Shown: positions 44,173 to 54,028, counted from the first letter of the stretch. The stretch: DNA of 64,000 nucleotides from Mesorhizobium loti (GCA_002356515.1 AP017605.1:4411001-4475000); one strand, 5' to 3'. Program-made: numbers and translations. The notes: a model not told the origin generated them from the sequence alone.

Positions 44173-44381
44173 GCCAGGTCGCTCCGCTTAAGGATCCAGC
44201 CATTGACCTCGACGATCTCATTCGGGTCGCCATGGGATGGATCGACCCGGGAGGAACCGGCCCGTGATGGACCAGTATGGGCCGCGTCGGCCTCAGGCAG
44301 CTTGCGGAACACGGACAGGGCAGGCAGGGCGATCAGCGCCTGCACGAGCGTGCGGCGCGACATTTTTTTGAAGAAACTCAT
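44169..44381 (-). CDS. Tat-signal small partner of the GMC oxidoreductase
   Basis: 70 residues from the ATG of MSFFKKMSRRTLVQ. SRRTLVQALIALPALSVF is a good twin-arginine signal. The short mature part (EADAAHTGPSRAGSSRVDP, then EIVEVNGWILKRSDLA) has no known domain. It overlaps the GMC gene by 4 bases. Because the GMC protein itself has no signal peptide, this protein may carry it across the membrane by hitchhiking. That is an inference from gene order. Confidence 0.75.
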   Translation of the reverse strand: MSFFKKMSRRTLVQALIALPALSVFRKLPEADAAHTGPSRAGSSRVDPSHGDPNEIVEVNGWILKRSDLA

Positions 44382-44566
44382 GCCAGGTCTCTCGGATAGG
44401 GGCTTCGATGCGCGCATGACATTCCCCGAACGGCACACGCCTCGTCACAGAGGCCAGTATCGTGCCAAGCCGGGCCTCGAAGCAGTGAAAAGCCGGCCAG
44501 GCGGCACAACCGAATGCAAACAGGGTTAGAAATTCCTTAACAGGCCGGGTGTATCGGACTGGCGGC

Positions 44567-45328
44567 TCACGCGGCCGCGGAAATGTCCGTATCGAGGATC
44601 GTCAGGTTGCGACCGCGATGCTTTGCCTGGTAGAGGCGCCGGTCCGCGGCGCGCATCAGTTCCGAGACGTTGACGTCCTCGCCGCAGACGGTGCCGCCGA
44701 TGCTGACGGTCAGCGGAATGGTCCGTTCATCGACCGGCCGGAAGCGGATCAGCTCGACCTCGCGGCGAATGCGCTCGGCGACACGCTTGGCTTCCTGCTC
44801 GGTGGCCCCGACCAGGAACGCGCCGAACTCCTCGCCACCGATGCGGCCAAGCACGTCGCCGCTGCGCACGCCGCGCTCGATGGCGCTGGCGATCAGCAGC
44901 AGCGCGTCGTCGCCGGTCAGGTGGCCGAAACTGTCATTGATCTTCTTGAAATGATCGGCGTCGATGATCAGCAGCGCGCCGCGGTCGGACTTGCGCCGCG
45001 AGCCGTCCAGCGCGGCAAAGAAACTTTCCCGGTTGAGCATGCCGGTCATGTCGTCGCGGCTCGCCTTCTCCGACAGGCGGCGGTGCGCCGCTGCAAGCTG
45101 GGCGTGCGCCCGGGCCAGTTCGCGGTGGGCGTTTTTCAACCTGTCGCTCTGCCAGAAGGTGCTGGCGCAGGCCACCCATGCAAGCACCAGCGGACAGAGG
45201 GTGGAGGTCAGCCAGATCGTTCGGTTGATCGGGAATCCCAGGGCCGGAACGATGATCAGTGTCAGGAGAAGAGAGGCGGCGACGGAGGCGAAAGCGATAG
45301 CGGCGGATTTCAGAATGATGCTGTTCAT
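44567..45328 (-). CDS. Membrane-bound diguanylate cyclase (GGDEF)
   Basis: 253 residues from the ATG of MNSIILKS, chosen because GGGGAG precedes it. Two TM segments (~6-30 and ~40-60), a short coiled coil (NAHRELARAHAQLAAAHRRL) and a GGDEF domain: DDMTGMLNRESFF, IDADHFKKINDSFGH and the active GGEEF in GRIGGEEFG. No RxxD inhibitory site is obvious before GGEEF. It makes c-di-GMP. Confidence 0.94.
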   Translation of the reverse strand: MNSIILKSAAIAFASVAASLLLTLIIVPALGFPINRTIWLTSTLCPLVLAWVACASTFWQSDRLKNAHRELARAHAQLAAAHRRLSEKASRDDMTGMLNRESFFAALDGSRRKSDRGALLIIDADHFKKINDSFGHLTGDDALLLIASAIERGVRSGDVLGRIGGEEFGAFLVGATEQEAKRVAERIRREVELIRFRPVDERTIPLTVSIGGTVCGEDVNVSELMRAADRRLYQAKHRGRNLTILDTDISAAA

Positions 45329-45490
45329 CGCGGGCTCCCCACAGGACTGTCTCTGTGCCAGCAAGCCCTGAAGGCCACCTTTCCCGGTTGCTTAAAATTT
45401 GAATTGTGCCGCCATTTCCGCCACTCAAAGCGCGCGAAAGTTGTGGATAAAGTCTCTTTCAGATTCCCCGTTTCATGCCATAAGGAGCGC

Positions 45491-46210
45491 ATGACCACGC
45501 TGCCTGATCCCGCCCGCTTCGCCCATGTCACCGACTGGGTGTTCGACCTCGACAACACGCTCTATCCACATCATTCGAATCTGTTCTCGCAGATCGACGT
45601 CAAGATGACGGCCTATGTCGGGGAACTGCTGGCGCTGCCGCGCGAGGAGGCGCGCAAGCTGCAGAAGGAGCTTTATCTCGAATATGGCACGACGCTGAAC
45701 GGGCTGATGACGCGCCACGGCATCGATCCCGACGATTTCCTCGAGAAAGTGCATGACATCGACTATTCCTGGCTGGTGCCCGACCCTGTTCTCGGCACCG
45801 CCATCCGCCAGCTTCCTGGCCGCAAGTTCATCTTCACCAATGGTGACCGCAGGCATGCCGAGCGCACCGCGCGCCAGCTCGGCATCCTCGATCATTTCGA
45901 CGACATCTTCGATATCGTCGCCGCCGGCCTCAATCCCAAGCCCGCGCGCCAGACCTACGAGAAGTTCGCCGCGCTGCACGCCGTCACCGGCCACAATGCG
46001 GTGATGTTCGAGGACCTCGCCCGCAACCTGGAGGTGCCGAAGGCGCTGGGCATGACCACGGTTCTGGTGGTGCCGCGCAATTTCGAGCCGACCTTTGCCG
46101 AGATCTGGGAACGCGACCCCGCCCAGGAAGACGACGTCGACTTCGTCACCGACGATCTGGCGGGGTTTCTGACTGCGATTGTGGAGGGGGTAGAGGAATT
46201 GAAGAACTGA
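45491..46210 (+). CDS. HAD-family pyrimidine 5'-nucleotidase (SDT1-like)
   Basis: 239 residues. HAD motifs: VFDLDNTLYPH (nucleophile Asp and acid Asp), IFTNGDRRHAER (motif II), NPKPARQTYEKF (Lys, motif III) and MFEDLARNLEVPKALGM (motif IV). Short length with an alpha-helical cap fits the SDT1/pyrimidine 5'-nucleotidase group. AAGGAG precedes the ATG. It is part of the conserved argB-HAD-dapD order. A terminator follows. Confidence 0.93.
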   Translation: MTTLPDPARFAHVTDWVFDLDNTLYPHHSNLFSQIDVKMTAYVGELLALPREEARKLQKELYLEYGTTLNGLMTRHGIDPDDFLEKVHDIDYSWLVPDPVLGTAIRQLPGRKFIFTNGDRRHAERTARQLGILDHFDDIFDIVAAGLNPKPARQTYEKFAALHAVTGHNAVMFEDLARNLEVPKALGMTTVLVVPRNFEPTFAEIWERDPAQEDDVDFVTDDLAGFLTAIVEGVEELKN

Positions 46211-46228
46211 AGAGCTGAAGAATTGAAG

Positions 46229-46289
46229 AACTGGGGAACGGAGGAACGATCCGGCCCTCCTTTTTCCTCAATTCTTCAATTCCCCAGTT
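46229..46289. terminator. Inverted-repeat terminator between HAD and LOG genes
   Basis: AACTGGGGAA (46229-46238) pairs with TTCCCCAGTT (46280-46289), GAGGAA with TTCCTC inside, and GGAGG with CCTCC followed by TTTTT. The left flank contains several GAAGAAcTG/GAAGAAtTG near-repeats. It serves two convergent genes. Confidence 0.65.
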
Positions 46290-46296
46290 CCCGGCC

Positions 46297-47142
46297 TTAC
46301 TCTCCTAACTTGTAGAACCGGCTGATAATCCCCCACGCCTCATCCGCGGTGTCGACGAAGTCGATGATGTCCTGGTCGCCGGGGCTGATCGTGCCTTGTT
46401 CTGCGAGGAAGTCGAGGTTGATCGCGCGCTTCCAGAACGACTTGCCGAACAGGATCACCGGTACGCGCTCCATGCGCCCGGTCTGGATCAGGGTCAGCGT
46501 CTCGAAGAACTCGTCCATCGTGCCGAAGCCGCCGGGAAACACTGCCACCGCCTTGGCGCGCATGACGAAGTGCATCTTGCGGATGGCGAAATAGTGGAAG
46601 TTGAAGCACAGCTCCGGTGTCACATAGGCGTTCGGCGCCTGTTCGTGCGGCAGCACGATGTTGAGCCCGATCGACGGCGCGCCGACATCGTCGGCGCCGC
46701 GATTTCCCGCTTCCATCACGCCCGGGCCGCCGCCGGTCACCACGACATATTCGCGGTAGTATGAGGCGGCCGACTGCTGCGAGCAGAGGCGGGCGAATTT
46801 GCGCGCCTCCTCGTAATATTTGCTGTTTTCCTCGAGGTTCTTCCTCTGCGTCTCGTTCTTGGCGGCCCAGGCTTCGCCACCGGGTTCCGGCAGGCGCGCG
46901 CCGCCAAACAGGATTACCGTCGAACGGATACCGCGCTCGGCCAGGATCATCTCCGGCTTCAAGAGTTCGAGCTGCAGGCGCACCGCGCGCAATTCGCGCC
47001 GCGTCATGAAGTCGGGATCGTTCCAGGCAAGCCGGTAGGTCTCGGCCCGCGTCTGCGGCGTGTCCGGCACGCTTCTCGACCGCTCCAGATCCTCGTCCGA
47101 ATGCGGCAGCGGCGTCCACCCCGCCTTTTCCATAGGTGTCAT
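46297..47142 (-). CDS. LOG-family protein (TIGR00730-like)
   Basis: 281 residues from MTPMEKAGWTP. VILFGGARLPEPGG, VVTGGGPGVMEAGNRGA and the signature FPGGFGTMDEFFETL are those of LOG/lysine-decarboxylase-like proteins, many of which are phosphoribohydrolases releasing cytokinin bases from nucleotides. The N-terminal ~90 residues make it longer than the minimal ~190-residue LOG proteins. The exact start is uncertain. It is divergent from dapD. Confidence 0.9.
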   Translation of the reverse strand: MTPMEKAGWTPLPHSDEDLERSRSVPDTPQTRAETYRLAWNDPDFMTRRELRAVRLQLELLKPEMILAERGIRSTVILFGGARLPEPGGEAWAAKNETQRKNLEENSKYYEEARKFARLCSQQSAASYYREYVVVTGGGPGVMEAGNRGADDVGAPSIGLNIVLPHEQAPNAYVTPELCFNFHYFAIRKMHFVMRAKAVAVFPGGFGTMDEFFETLTLIQTGRMERVPVILFGKSFWKRAINLDFLAEQGTISPGDQDIIDFVDTADEAWGIISRFYKLGE

Positions 47143-47367
47143 CAAATTACCCGTCCAAATTCCCTTGACTGCGCCGTCCCATGACGCAGGTGCGATTGAC
47201 CCCCATTGAGCCTTAACATAAGCAGGTTCCGCAAACGTGTCCGGCGGTTTTGCGACAAGAACCTGCTGCATGCAAAGACCCAAGCAAGCGAAGCATGCCC
47301 GGGGTCGCGCGACTTTCGAAACAGGTTAAGGCGCAGCCCCTTAACAGCTTGGTAATGGAGCGAATTC

Positions 47368-48222
47368 ATGTCGAAGCCCGATCTGGCGAGCCTCGAAAAG
47401 ACCATCGAGAAGGCCTTCGAGGAACGCGACACGATTTCGACCGCGACCCGCGGCGAAACGCGCGATGCCATTCAGTCGGCGCTCGACCTGCTCGACCGCG
47501 GCACGGTGCGCGTCGCCGAGCGCCAGCCCGATGGCAAATGGCACGTCAACCAGTGGCTGAAGAAGGCGGTGCTGCTGTCCTTCCGGCTCAACCCGATGGA
47601 GATCATCAAGGGCGGCCCCGGCCAGGCCGTGTGGTGGGACAAAGTACCGTCGAAGTTCGATGGCTGGAGCGCCGTCGATTTCGAGAAGGCGGGCTTCCGC
47701 GCCGTGCCGTCATCGATCGTGCGCCGTTCCGCCTATGTCGCGCCGGGCGCCGTGCTGATGCCGTCCTTCGTCAATGTCGGCGCCTATGTCGATACCGGCA
47801 CCATGGTCGACACCTGGGCCTCCGTCGGCTCCTGCGCCCAGATCGGCAAGAACGTGCACCTGTCGGGCGGCGTCGGCATCGGCGGCGTGCTGGAGCCGAT
47901 GCAGGCCGGCCCAACCATCATCGAGGACAATTGCTTCATCGGCGCGCGTTCGGAAGTCGTCGAGGGATGCATCGTGCGTGAGGGCTCGGTGCTCGGCATG
48001 GGCGTCTTCATCGGCCAGTCGACCAAGATCGTCGACCGCGCCTCCGGCGAGATCTTCTACGGCGAAGTGCCGCCCAACTCGGTGGTCGTCGCCGGCTCGC
48101 TGCCGGGCAAGCCTTTTCCGAACAACGAGCCTGGCCCCGGCCTCTACTGCGCCGTCATCGTCAAGCGCGTCGACGCCAAGACCCGGTCCAAGACCTCGAT
48201 CAACGAATTGCTGCGCGATTGA
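47368..48222 (+). CDS. dapD: Tetrahydrodipicolinate N-succinyltransferase
   Basis: 284 residues. It is the succinyl-CoA-dependent step of lysine and diaminopimelate synthesis. The N-terminal helical domain ([19 protein letters not shown]) and left-handed beta-helix hexapeptides ([57 protein letters not shown]) are diagnostic. dapE, the later desuccinylase, lies 2.7 kb downstream on the same strand. Confidence 0.97.
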   Translation: MSKPDLASLEKTIEKAFEERDTISTATRGETRDAIQSALDLLDRGTVRVAERQPDGKWHVNQWLKKAVLLSFRLNPMEIIKGGPGQAVWWDKVPSKFDGWSAVDFEKAGFRAVPSSIVRRSAYVAPGAVLMPSFVNVGAYVDTGTMVDTWASVGSCAQIGKNVHLSGGVGIGGVLEPMQAGPTIIEDNCFIGARSEVVEGCIVREGSVLGMGVFIGQSTKIVDRASGEIFYGEVPPNSVVVAGSLPGKPFPNNEPGPGLYCAVIVKRVDAKTRSKTSINELLRD

Positions 48223-48294
48223 TCTTTCCGCTGGGCGGGCGCACCTTCCGCCGGCGCGACAATCCGTCGCGCTGGTTCAACATGGAGGGGTGAC

Positions 48295-48648
48295 ATGGAC
48301 TGGAAATATCTGCTGACCAGCTATGAGGGTCGCATCAACCGCGCCAAATTCTGGGCTTGCGTGGGCGTCATTCTCGTCGGCGCGGTGATCGCGATGATCC
48401 TTGACAACATACTGGGCACGACATTCAACCAAATGCCTTACGGCTTTATCTATGTAATCTACTCGCTCGCCATGCTCTATTCGGTCTTCGCCGTCTACGC
48501 CAAGCGCTGGCATGATCGGGGCAAGTCCGGCTGGTGGAGCCTGATCATCCTGGTGCCCTTCATCGGCGCGATCTGGTTTCTGGTGGAATGCGGCATTCTC
48601 GAAGGCGCCAGGGGCGCCAATCAATACGGACCGGACCCGCTTGCCTGA
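48295..48648 (+). CDS. DUF805 membrane protein 1
   Basis: 117 residues. DUF805 features: the N-terminal YLLTSYEGRINRAKFW, three to four TM segments and the conserved YAKRWHDRGKSGWWSLI loop, ending NQYGPDPLA. Inner membrane, function unknown. Its stop overlaps the TTG start of a second DUF805 gene, giving a tandem pair inserted between dapD and dapE. Confidence 0.88.
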   Translation: MDWKYLLTSYEGRINRAKFWACVGVILVGAVIAMILDNILGTTFNQMPYGFIYVIYSLAMLYSVFAVYAKRWHDRGKSGWWSLIILVPFIGAIWFLVECGILEGARGANQYGPDPLA

Positions 48649-49018
48649 CAGTTCAAATCTCACCTGGCTTTTCTTCAAGACATCGGGCCGCGTCAGCCGC
48701 GCGGCCTATTTTCTTGGTGGCCTGCTCGTCGCCATCATCCAGGCCTTCCCGCTCTACCGCTTCACGCTGGTGCCGGAAGGCTCGGCCCAGAGCAATATGT
48801 GGTCGTTCATCTTCTTCATCGCCTTTATCGCCTCGCTATGGTCGAACATCGCGCTGGCGGTGAAACGCCTGCACGACCTCGACAAGCCGGGCATTGCCGC
48901 GCTGATCCTGTTCGTACCGGTCGTCTCGATCGTCGCCTTTCTTGTGTTGTGCCTGTTTCCAGGGCAGCCTGGGCCCAACCGTTATGGCCGGCGCACCAAC
49001 GAGCCGGCGCAACCCTGA
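48641..49018 (+). CDS. DUF805 membrane protein 2
   Basis: 125 residues from TTG 48641, which overlaps the previous stop by 8 bases. It has NLTWLFFKTSGRVSRAAYFLGG, VKRLHDLDKPGIAALIL and GQPGPNRYG, parallel to the first copy but clearly diverged. Three or four TM segments. The unusual start is supported by lack of an in-frame ATG before the conserved opening and by coupling. Confidence 0.85.
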   Translation: MPDSSNLTWLFFKTSGRVSRAAYFLGGLLVAIIQAFPLYRFTLVPEGSAQSNMWSFIFFIAFIASLWSNIALAVKRLHDLDKPGIAALILFVPVVSIVAFLVLCLFPGQPGPNRYGRRTNEPAQP

Positions 49019-49031
49019 GGACCGATCGGAC

Positions 49032-49805
49032 ATGCGCTACCGCACGCTTGATCCGAAACTGATCATCGACACCGCCGAACGGCTGGAAGGCCGTGTCGCC
49101 GAGCGTTTTCCCAACGCCGGACTGCGCGGCGTCGCCGCCGAACTTGTGTCGCTGTCGCGCGATCTGGCCAAGGCGGCGAAAGGGCTCGAGGAACCGATCT
49201 GGTGGCTGCGCGGCCTCATCATCGCCGCCGTCCTCGCCGGCGCGTTGATCTTCCTGTTCGTCGGCACCATCCTGCCGCTCATTCACATCTCCCAGGCCGA
49301 CGATGCGGTGCAATCGGTGCAAGGCATCGAAGCCACGATCAACATGATCATCCTTGCCGTCCTTGGCCTGCTGGCGCTGGTCCGCACCGAGGAGCGCATC
49401 AAGCGCAAGCGGGTGTTTCGCCAGTTGCACGGCCTGCGCTCGCTGATCCATGTCATCGACATGCACCAGCTGACCAAGGATCCGGCGGCACTTTCGGCCA
49501 ATTTCAAGCCGACGGCGCATTCGCCGGCCCGCATCACCAATGCCGCCGATCTGGCGCGCTACCTCGACTATTGCTCCGAAATGCTGTCGATCACCGGCAA
49601 GATCGCCGCTCTGTTCGCGCAGTCGGTCAATGACGACGTCGTCATCGACGGCGTCAACGACATCGAGAACCTGGCGTCCAACCTGTCGCGCAAGATCTGG
49701 CAGAAGATCACGCTGATCGAGAACCATCCGGCGGCACAACCTGTTCCGGCGCCAGGCCCGGCGGGCCAAGCCGCGCCGCTTCGGCCGCGCGCACCAAAGC
49801 GGTAA
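49032..49805 (+). CDS. Hypothetical membrane protein (257 aa)
   Basis: From the ATG of MRYRTLDPKLI. A soluble helical N-terminus (~55 residues) is followed by two TM segments (LRGLIIAAVLAGALIFLFVG and ATINMIILAVLGLLALV) and a cytoplasmic helical C-terminus (ERIKRKRVFRQLHGLRSLIHVIDMHQLTKDP). The Pro/Ala-rich tail overlaps the end of the convergent panE-like gene by 98 bases. I recognise no named family. Confidence 0.75.
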   Translation: MRYRTLDPKLIIDTAERLEGRVAERFPNAGLRGVAAELVSLSRDLAKAAKGLEEPIWWLRGLIIAAVLAGALIFLFVGTILPLIHISQADDAVQSVQGIEATINMIILAVLGLLALVRTEERIKRKRVFRQLHGLRSLIHVIDMHQLTKDPAALSANFKPTAHSPARITNAADLARYLDYCSEMLSITGKIAALFAQSVNDDVVIDGVNDIENLASNLSRKIWQKITLIENHPAAQPVPAPGPAGQAAPLRPRAPKR

Positions 49806-50760
49806 CGCTTTTCAAGAGCGGCGCCGGCGTCCCCGTTCTTTCGGCGAGGCCGAGCACCGCGCCTTGCAGTTCGCCGATCTCCGTCGGCCGGCCGCGCTGC
49901 AGATCGTCCCACATCGACGAGCGCGCCTGAGGGTCGATCGCCAGCATGCGCCGCGCCAGGACTTTGAACAGCCAGTCCGGCAGCCGGAGCACCTTCGGCA
50001 GCAGCGCCGGCCGCAGCCCGGCGATACGCGCCGGCGCGATGCCGGAGGCCTTCATCGCCCGCAGCGCCTCGTCGATCTGGCCGGCCAGGATCAGCCGCCA
50101 GCGGCGATCGGCGAGTTCGCGCGCCAGCGGCAGGTCCGACAGCGCCACCAGCGCGTTGTTGAGGTTCATCAGAAGCTTGCCCCACAGCACGGCCCTCATG
50201 TCGCCATGCGTCTCGACCGCCAGCCCTTCGACATCAAGGATGCTGGCGACATCGAGAAGGCCGGCAAGGCCGCCGTCCTCGATCATCACCTTGCCCTCGC
50301 TGGCGCGGTGAACGCGCAGCGGCAGCTCGCCATCAGGCGATTGCACCACGTTGAACGGCACCATGCCGGCCAGCACGGTTTGCTGGCCAAGCCCGGCGCG
50401 CAGCCTGTCGGCATTGTCGACGCCGTTCTGCAGGCTGACCACTGCTGCATCGGGGCGTGCATGAGCGTCGATCAGCGCCGCCATCTCCTGCGTCGCGCCG
50501 CTCTTGACGGTGACCAGAATTACGTCCGCCTGCGGCAGAGCGCCGGCGGGATCGGCGGTTACCTCGAGCCCGTCCGGCTTGACCAGGCGATCGCGGCCTT
50601 CAAGGTCGCTGATGCGCAATCCGCCTTGCCGCAGCGCTGCCTCGATGCGCGGCCGGACCAGCAGCACAACCTGCCGCCCGCCAAGCGCCAGGCAGCCGCC
50701 GACATAACAGCCGATGCTGCCGGCACCGGCGATGACGATCCGTTTTTCCCCGTTTGCCAT
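49708..50760 (-). CDS. Ketopantoate reductase-family protein (PanE/ApbA)
   Basis: 350 residues. The NADP-binding motif is IVIAGAGSIGCYVGGCLALGG, followed by VILVTVKSGATQ, VVSLQNGVDN and LWGKLLMNLNNALVALSD (catalytic Lys region). Members reduce 2-dehydropantoate for CoA synthesis or related 2-oxo acids. The C-terminal ~40 residues are Ala/Pro-rich and overlap the convergent gene by 98 bases, so the last part may be a recent extension. Confidence 0.9.
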   Translation of the reverse strand: MANGEKRIVIAGAGSIGCYVGGCLALGGRQVVLLVRPRIEAALRQGGLRISDLEGRDRLVKPDGLEVTADPAGALPQADVILVTVKSGATQEMAALIDAHARPDAAVVSLQNGVDNADRLRAGLGQQTVLAGMVPFNVVQSPDGELPLRVHRASEGKVMIEDGGLAGLLDVASILDVEGLAVETHGDMRAVLWGKLLMNLNNALVALSDLPLARELADRRWRLILAGQIDEALRAMKASGIAPARIAGLRPALLPKVLRLPDWLFKVLARRMLAIDPQARSSMWDDLQRGRPTEIGELQGAVLGLAERTGTPAPLLKSVTALVRAAEAARLGPPGLAPEQVVPPDGSRSA

Positions 50761-50884
50761 TTCTTACTCCGGCCGGCCGGACTATACGACATGAAAACCA
50801 TAATGTCGGCGCCATCGCCTGCCATTGGGCTGGCCCCCATGTCTGGCCGTGACAGGCCTTCCGCTTTCGACTATCGCTTTTGCC

Positions 50885-52078
50885 ATGACGCTGCCGACCG
50901 ATCCCGCCGCAAACCTCGCCACCCTCATCCGCTGTGCCTCGGTGACACCAGCCGAAGGCGGTGCGCTGAGCGCGCTGGAAACGATGCTGAAACCGCTCGG
51001 CTTCCTGGTCGACCGGCCAGTCTTTTCGGAAGACGGTACGCCCGATATCGAGAACCTCTATGCAAGGCGGTCCGGCAACGGCCCGCATCTGATGTTCGCC
51101 GGCCATACCGATGTCGTGCCGGTCGGCGACGAGGCCGCCTGGACGCACCCGCCTTTCGCCGCCGAGATCGCCAATGGCGAGATGTATGGCCGTGGCGCCG
51201 TCGACATGAAGGGCGGCATTGCCTGCTTCATTGCGGCGATAGCGCGCCATGTCGAGAGCAATGGCGGCCCCAAGGGCTCGGTCTCGCTGCTGATCACCGG
51301 TGACGAGGAAGGCCCCGCCATCAACGGCACCGTCAAGCTGCTCGAATGGGCCGCTTCCAGGGGCGAGAAATGGGATGCCTCGATCGTCGGCGAGCCGACC
51401 AATCCCGATGCGCTCGGCGACATGATCAAGATCGGCCGGCGCGGCTCGCTGTCCGGTTCGATCACGGTCAATGGCCGCCAGGGCCATGCCGCCTACCCGC
51501 AGCTTGCCGACAATCCGGTGCGCGGGCTGATCAGCCTGGTCGACGCCTTGCTGCATCCCGTCTTCGATAAGGGAACCAAGGATTTCCAGCCGACCAATCT
51601 GGAGGTCACCTCCATCGATGTCGGCAACCCGGCCACCAATGTGATTCCGGCCAAGGCCACCGCGACCTTCAACATCCGCTTCAACGACACCTGGACGGCC
51701 GAGACCGTTCAGGCCGAAATCCACAACCGCCTCGACCAGGCGGCGAAGCGCAAGAAGTATCGACCGGGCAAGAAGACGTCGGTCGACTACGACCTCGTCT
51801 GGCGCGACCGGCCAAGCCATGTCTTCTTGACCCGCGACGACAAGTTGGTCGACACGCTTGCCGGCTCGATCAAGGCGACGGTCGGCAAAAAACCGGCGCT
51901 GTCCACTTCCGGCGGCACCTCTGATGCGCGCTTCATCAAGGATTACTGCCCGGTGGTCGAGTTCGGCCTGGTCGGCAAGACCATGCATATGGTCGACGAG
52001 CGCGTCGCCCTTGCCGATCTCGAAACACTGACGCGGATCTATCAACGCTTCATCGAAGACTGGTTCGGGCAGGGCTGA
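50885..52078 (+). CDS. dapE: Succinyl-diaminopimelate desuccinylase
   Basis: 397 residues from the ATG of [23 protein letters not shown]20 metallopeptidase motifs: [37 protein letters not shown], and the C-terminal [12 protein letters not shown]. It cleaves succinyl-LL-diaminopimelate in lysine and cell-wall synthesis, with dapD upstream. A longer frame exists but lacks family similarity. The next gene begins 6 bases after its stop. Confidence 0.96.
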   Translation: MTLPTDPAANLATLIRCASVTPAEGGALSALETMLKPLGFLVDRPVFSEDGTPDIENLYARRSGNGPHLMFAGHTDVVPVGDEAAWTHPPFAAEIANGEMYGRGAVDMKGGIACFIAAIARHVESNGGPKGSVSLLITGDEEGPAINGTVKLLEWAASRGEKWDASIVGEPTNPDALGDMIKIGRRGSLSGSITVNGRQGHAAYPQLADNPVRGLISLVDALLHPVFDKGTKDFQPTNLEVTSIDVGNPATNVIPAKATATFNIRFNDTWTAETVQAEIHNRLDQAAKRKKYRPGKKTSVDYDLVWRDRPSHVFLTRDDKLVDTLAGSIKATVGKKPALSTSGGTSDARFIKDYCPVVEFGLVGKTMHMVDERVALADLETLTRIYQRFIEDWFGQG

Positions 52079-52083
52079 GCAGC

Positions 52084-52716
52084 ATGCTTTCGGCGGATGA
52101 AACCCAAGCTTCGCTGACCGGTGCCTGGCGGCTGATGCTCGGCAAGGTCGACGGGCTGCGCCTGCTCGACCTGTCGGCGGACGGCTTTTGGAATTCCTTC
52201 TTCGCCATTGTCGTTGCCGCGCCGGCGCTGATCGTCGGCTGGGTCGGCATCGCCAACGAGATCGGCGATCCCAACGCTTTCGTGGGCCGTTTCGGCATGC
52301 TGTTGCGCCTGGCAACGGTCGATATCGGCTCTTGGGTGCTGCCGCTGGTCGTGTTCGCCGTGGTCGCACCGCGCGCCGGCATCGGCGGCCGCTTCGTCCA
52401 CTATGTCGTGGCCAGCAACTGGGCCTCCGCCATCACCGCCTGGCTGATGCTGCCCTCGGCGCTGATCAGGCTTTTCCTGTCGTCCGCGAGCCAGATATCG
52501 AGCCTTGTGTCTCTGCTGCTGTTTGCCCTGTCGATGGCGCTGACCTGGCGTATGACCAACGCCACGATCGGCAAGGGCGCGGCGATCGGAACCGCCGTTT
52601 TCGTCGGCATGTTCATCGCTTCGCTGCTGGTGCTGTTTGGGCTGCAGATGCTGCTTGGCATCACCGTGCCGGACGATATCGGGGCTCAGAGCCTTTCGGG
52701 ACCGTTCCCGGGGTAA
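52084..52716 (+). CDS. Hypothetical membrane protein downstream of dapE (210 aa)
   Basis: Five hydrophobic segments are visible (near 36-54, 76-97, 112-130, 141-160 and 165-190), with a soluble N-terminus LSADETQASLTGAWRLMLG. It resembles the uncharacterised membrane protein found after dapE in rhizobia and perhaps Yip1-type proteins; I am not certain of a family. Six bases after dapE, so probably co-transcribed. It ends facing truA. Confidence 0.75.
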   Translation: MLSADETQASLTGAWRLMLGKVDGLRLLDLSADGFWNSFFAIVVAAPALIVGWVGIANEIGDPNAFVGRFGMLLRLATVDIGSWVLPLVVFAVVAPRAGIGGRFVHYVVASNWASAITAWLMLPSALIRLFLSSASQISSLVSLLLFALSMALTWRMTNATIGKGAAIGTAVFVGMFIASLLVLFGLQMLLGITVPDDIGAQSLSGPFPG

Positions 52717-52751
52717 AGCCTCCGGACTCTCTTCCGAATAGAGGACTCTGT

Positions 52752-53498
52752 TCAGGGATAATCGACGCCGATGAGGAAAAGCCCGTCGGGCGGCGCTACT
52801 TGGCCGCAGGCGGCGCGGTCGCGCGCCTCGAGAGCGGCCTTGAGGTCGGCCTCGGTCCAGCCGCCATCGCCGACGCGCTTGAGCGAGCCGACCATGGAGC
52901 GCACCTGGTTGTGCAGGAAGGAACGGGCCGAGGCTCTCACTTCGATCATGTCGCCCGCCCGGCTCACATCGAGCCGCTCCAGTGTGCGGACCGGGCTGTT
53001 GGCCTGGCACTGCGTCGAGCGGAAGGTGGTGAAGTCATGCCGGCCGAGCAGGATCTTCGCCGCCTCGTGCATGGCGCCGGCGTCGAGCCGCTTCGGCACC
53101 CACCACACCTTGCCCTTTTCCAGGGCGGCGGGCGCGCGACGATTGAGGATGCGGTAGAGATAGTGGCGGCCTGTGGCCGAGAACCGCGCGTCGAAATCGT
53201 CCGGGACGATCGCCGCCTTCAGGATGGCGACATGCGCACCGGCTGCCTGCAGATGGGCGTTGATGGCATCGCGCACCTTGTCGCCAGGCCAAGCCTTGGC
53301 GAGGTCGGCATGCGCCACCTGGGCGGTCGCATGCACGCCAGCATCGGTACGGCCGGCGGCGCGCAGCCGCACCGCCTCGCCACAGAATTTCTCGATCGCC
53401 TGCTCGATCGCCTGCTGCACCGAAGGCTGGTCGGCCTGGTGCTGCCAGCCGGCAAACAGGCTGCCGTCATATTCGATGTCGAGGCGAAAACGCGGCAT
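52752..53498 (-). CDS. truA: tRNA pseudouridine(38-40) synthase
   Basis: 248 residues. [14 protein letters not shown] opens the fold, the catalytic Asp is in [17 protein letters not shown], and [17 protein letters not shown] plus [13 protein letters not shown] complete the TruA pattern. It modifies U38-40 in the anticodon arm. It is the last gene of an fmt-GNAT-truA unit, 23 bases after the GNAT gene. Confidence 0.97.
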   Translation of the reverse strand: MPRFRLDIEYDGSLFAGWQHQADQPSVQQAIEQAIEKFCGEAVRLRAAGRTDAGVHATAQVAHADLAKAWPGDKVRDAINAHLQAAGAHVAILKAAIVPDDFDARFSATGRHYLYRILNRRAPAALEKGKVWWVPKRLDAGAMHEAAKILLGRHDFTTFRSTQCQANSPVRTLERLDVSRAGDMIEVRASARSFLHNQVRSMVGSLKRVGDGGWTEADLKAALEARDRAACGQVAPPDGLFLIGVDYP

Positions 53499-53521
53499 GC
53501 CGGCAGCTTATACGTTCTCGC

Positions 53522-54028
53522 CTACGCGGCGAGAGCGGTGAAGGCGGAGGCGTAGACCAGCTTGCCGGCCTCCGGAGCGTCGCCCCAGGCCAGCGCCTGC
53601 AGCGCTTCGCCTTGGTATTCGCTCTCGAACTTTTCGGCCCGTGCATGGCTGTAGCCGAAACGGCCGTAATAGGCTGGGTCGCCCAGCACCACCGCCAGTG
53701 TCTCGCCGGCATCCTTGAGGCGGATATGCGCCTCGCGGATCAGCGCGCCGCCAATGCCTGAGCCATGGAAAGAAGGTTCCACCGCCAGCGGCGCCAGCGC
53801 CACGGCCGCAAAGCTCATGCCGCCATTCTGGACGAACAGCCGCGAAAACAGGATATGGCCGACCACCTGGCCGTCTTCTTCCGCTACCAGTTCGACGACG
53901 GCGTCGCCGCCGGTCACCAGCGCGTCGACCAGTCCGGCCTCCGCCTGCTGGCCGAAGGCGTGTTCCTCGACGAGGCGAATGGCCTCGCGATCCCGCGGCG
54001 TCGCCGCGCGTATCGACATCATGCTCAT
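53522..54028 (-). CDS. GNAT-family N-acetyltransferase
   Basis: 168 residues. The acetyl-CoA loop is in [16 protein letters not shown] (motif A), and [11 protein letters not shown] and [16 protein letters not shown] are typical of the YhbS-like group. The acceptor is unknown. It is embedded in the fmt-truA operon: its start overlaps the fmt stop by 4 bases. Confidence 0.92.
   Translation of the reverse strand: MSMMSIRAATPRDREAIRLVEEHAFGQQAEAGLVDALVTGGDAVVELVAEEDGQVVGHILFSRLFVQNGGMSFAAVALAPLAVEPSFHGSGIGGALIREAHIRLKDAGETLAVVLGDPAYYGRFGYSHARAEKFESEYQGEALQALAWGDAPEAGKLVYASAFTALAA

Noticed and set aside
46196..46293. Short GAAGAACTG-type direct repeats as a CRISPR-like array
   Set aside because: Units are 9-10 bases without spacers of constant length; the region folds as a terminator between convergent genes.
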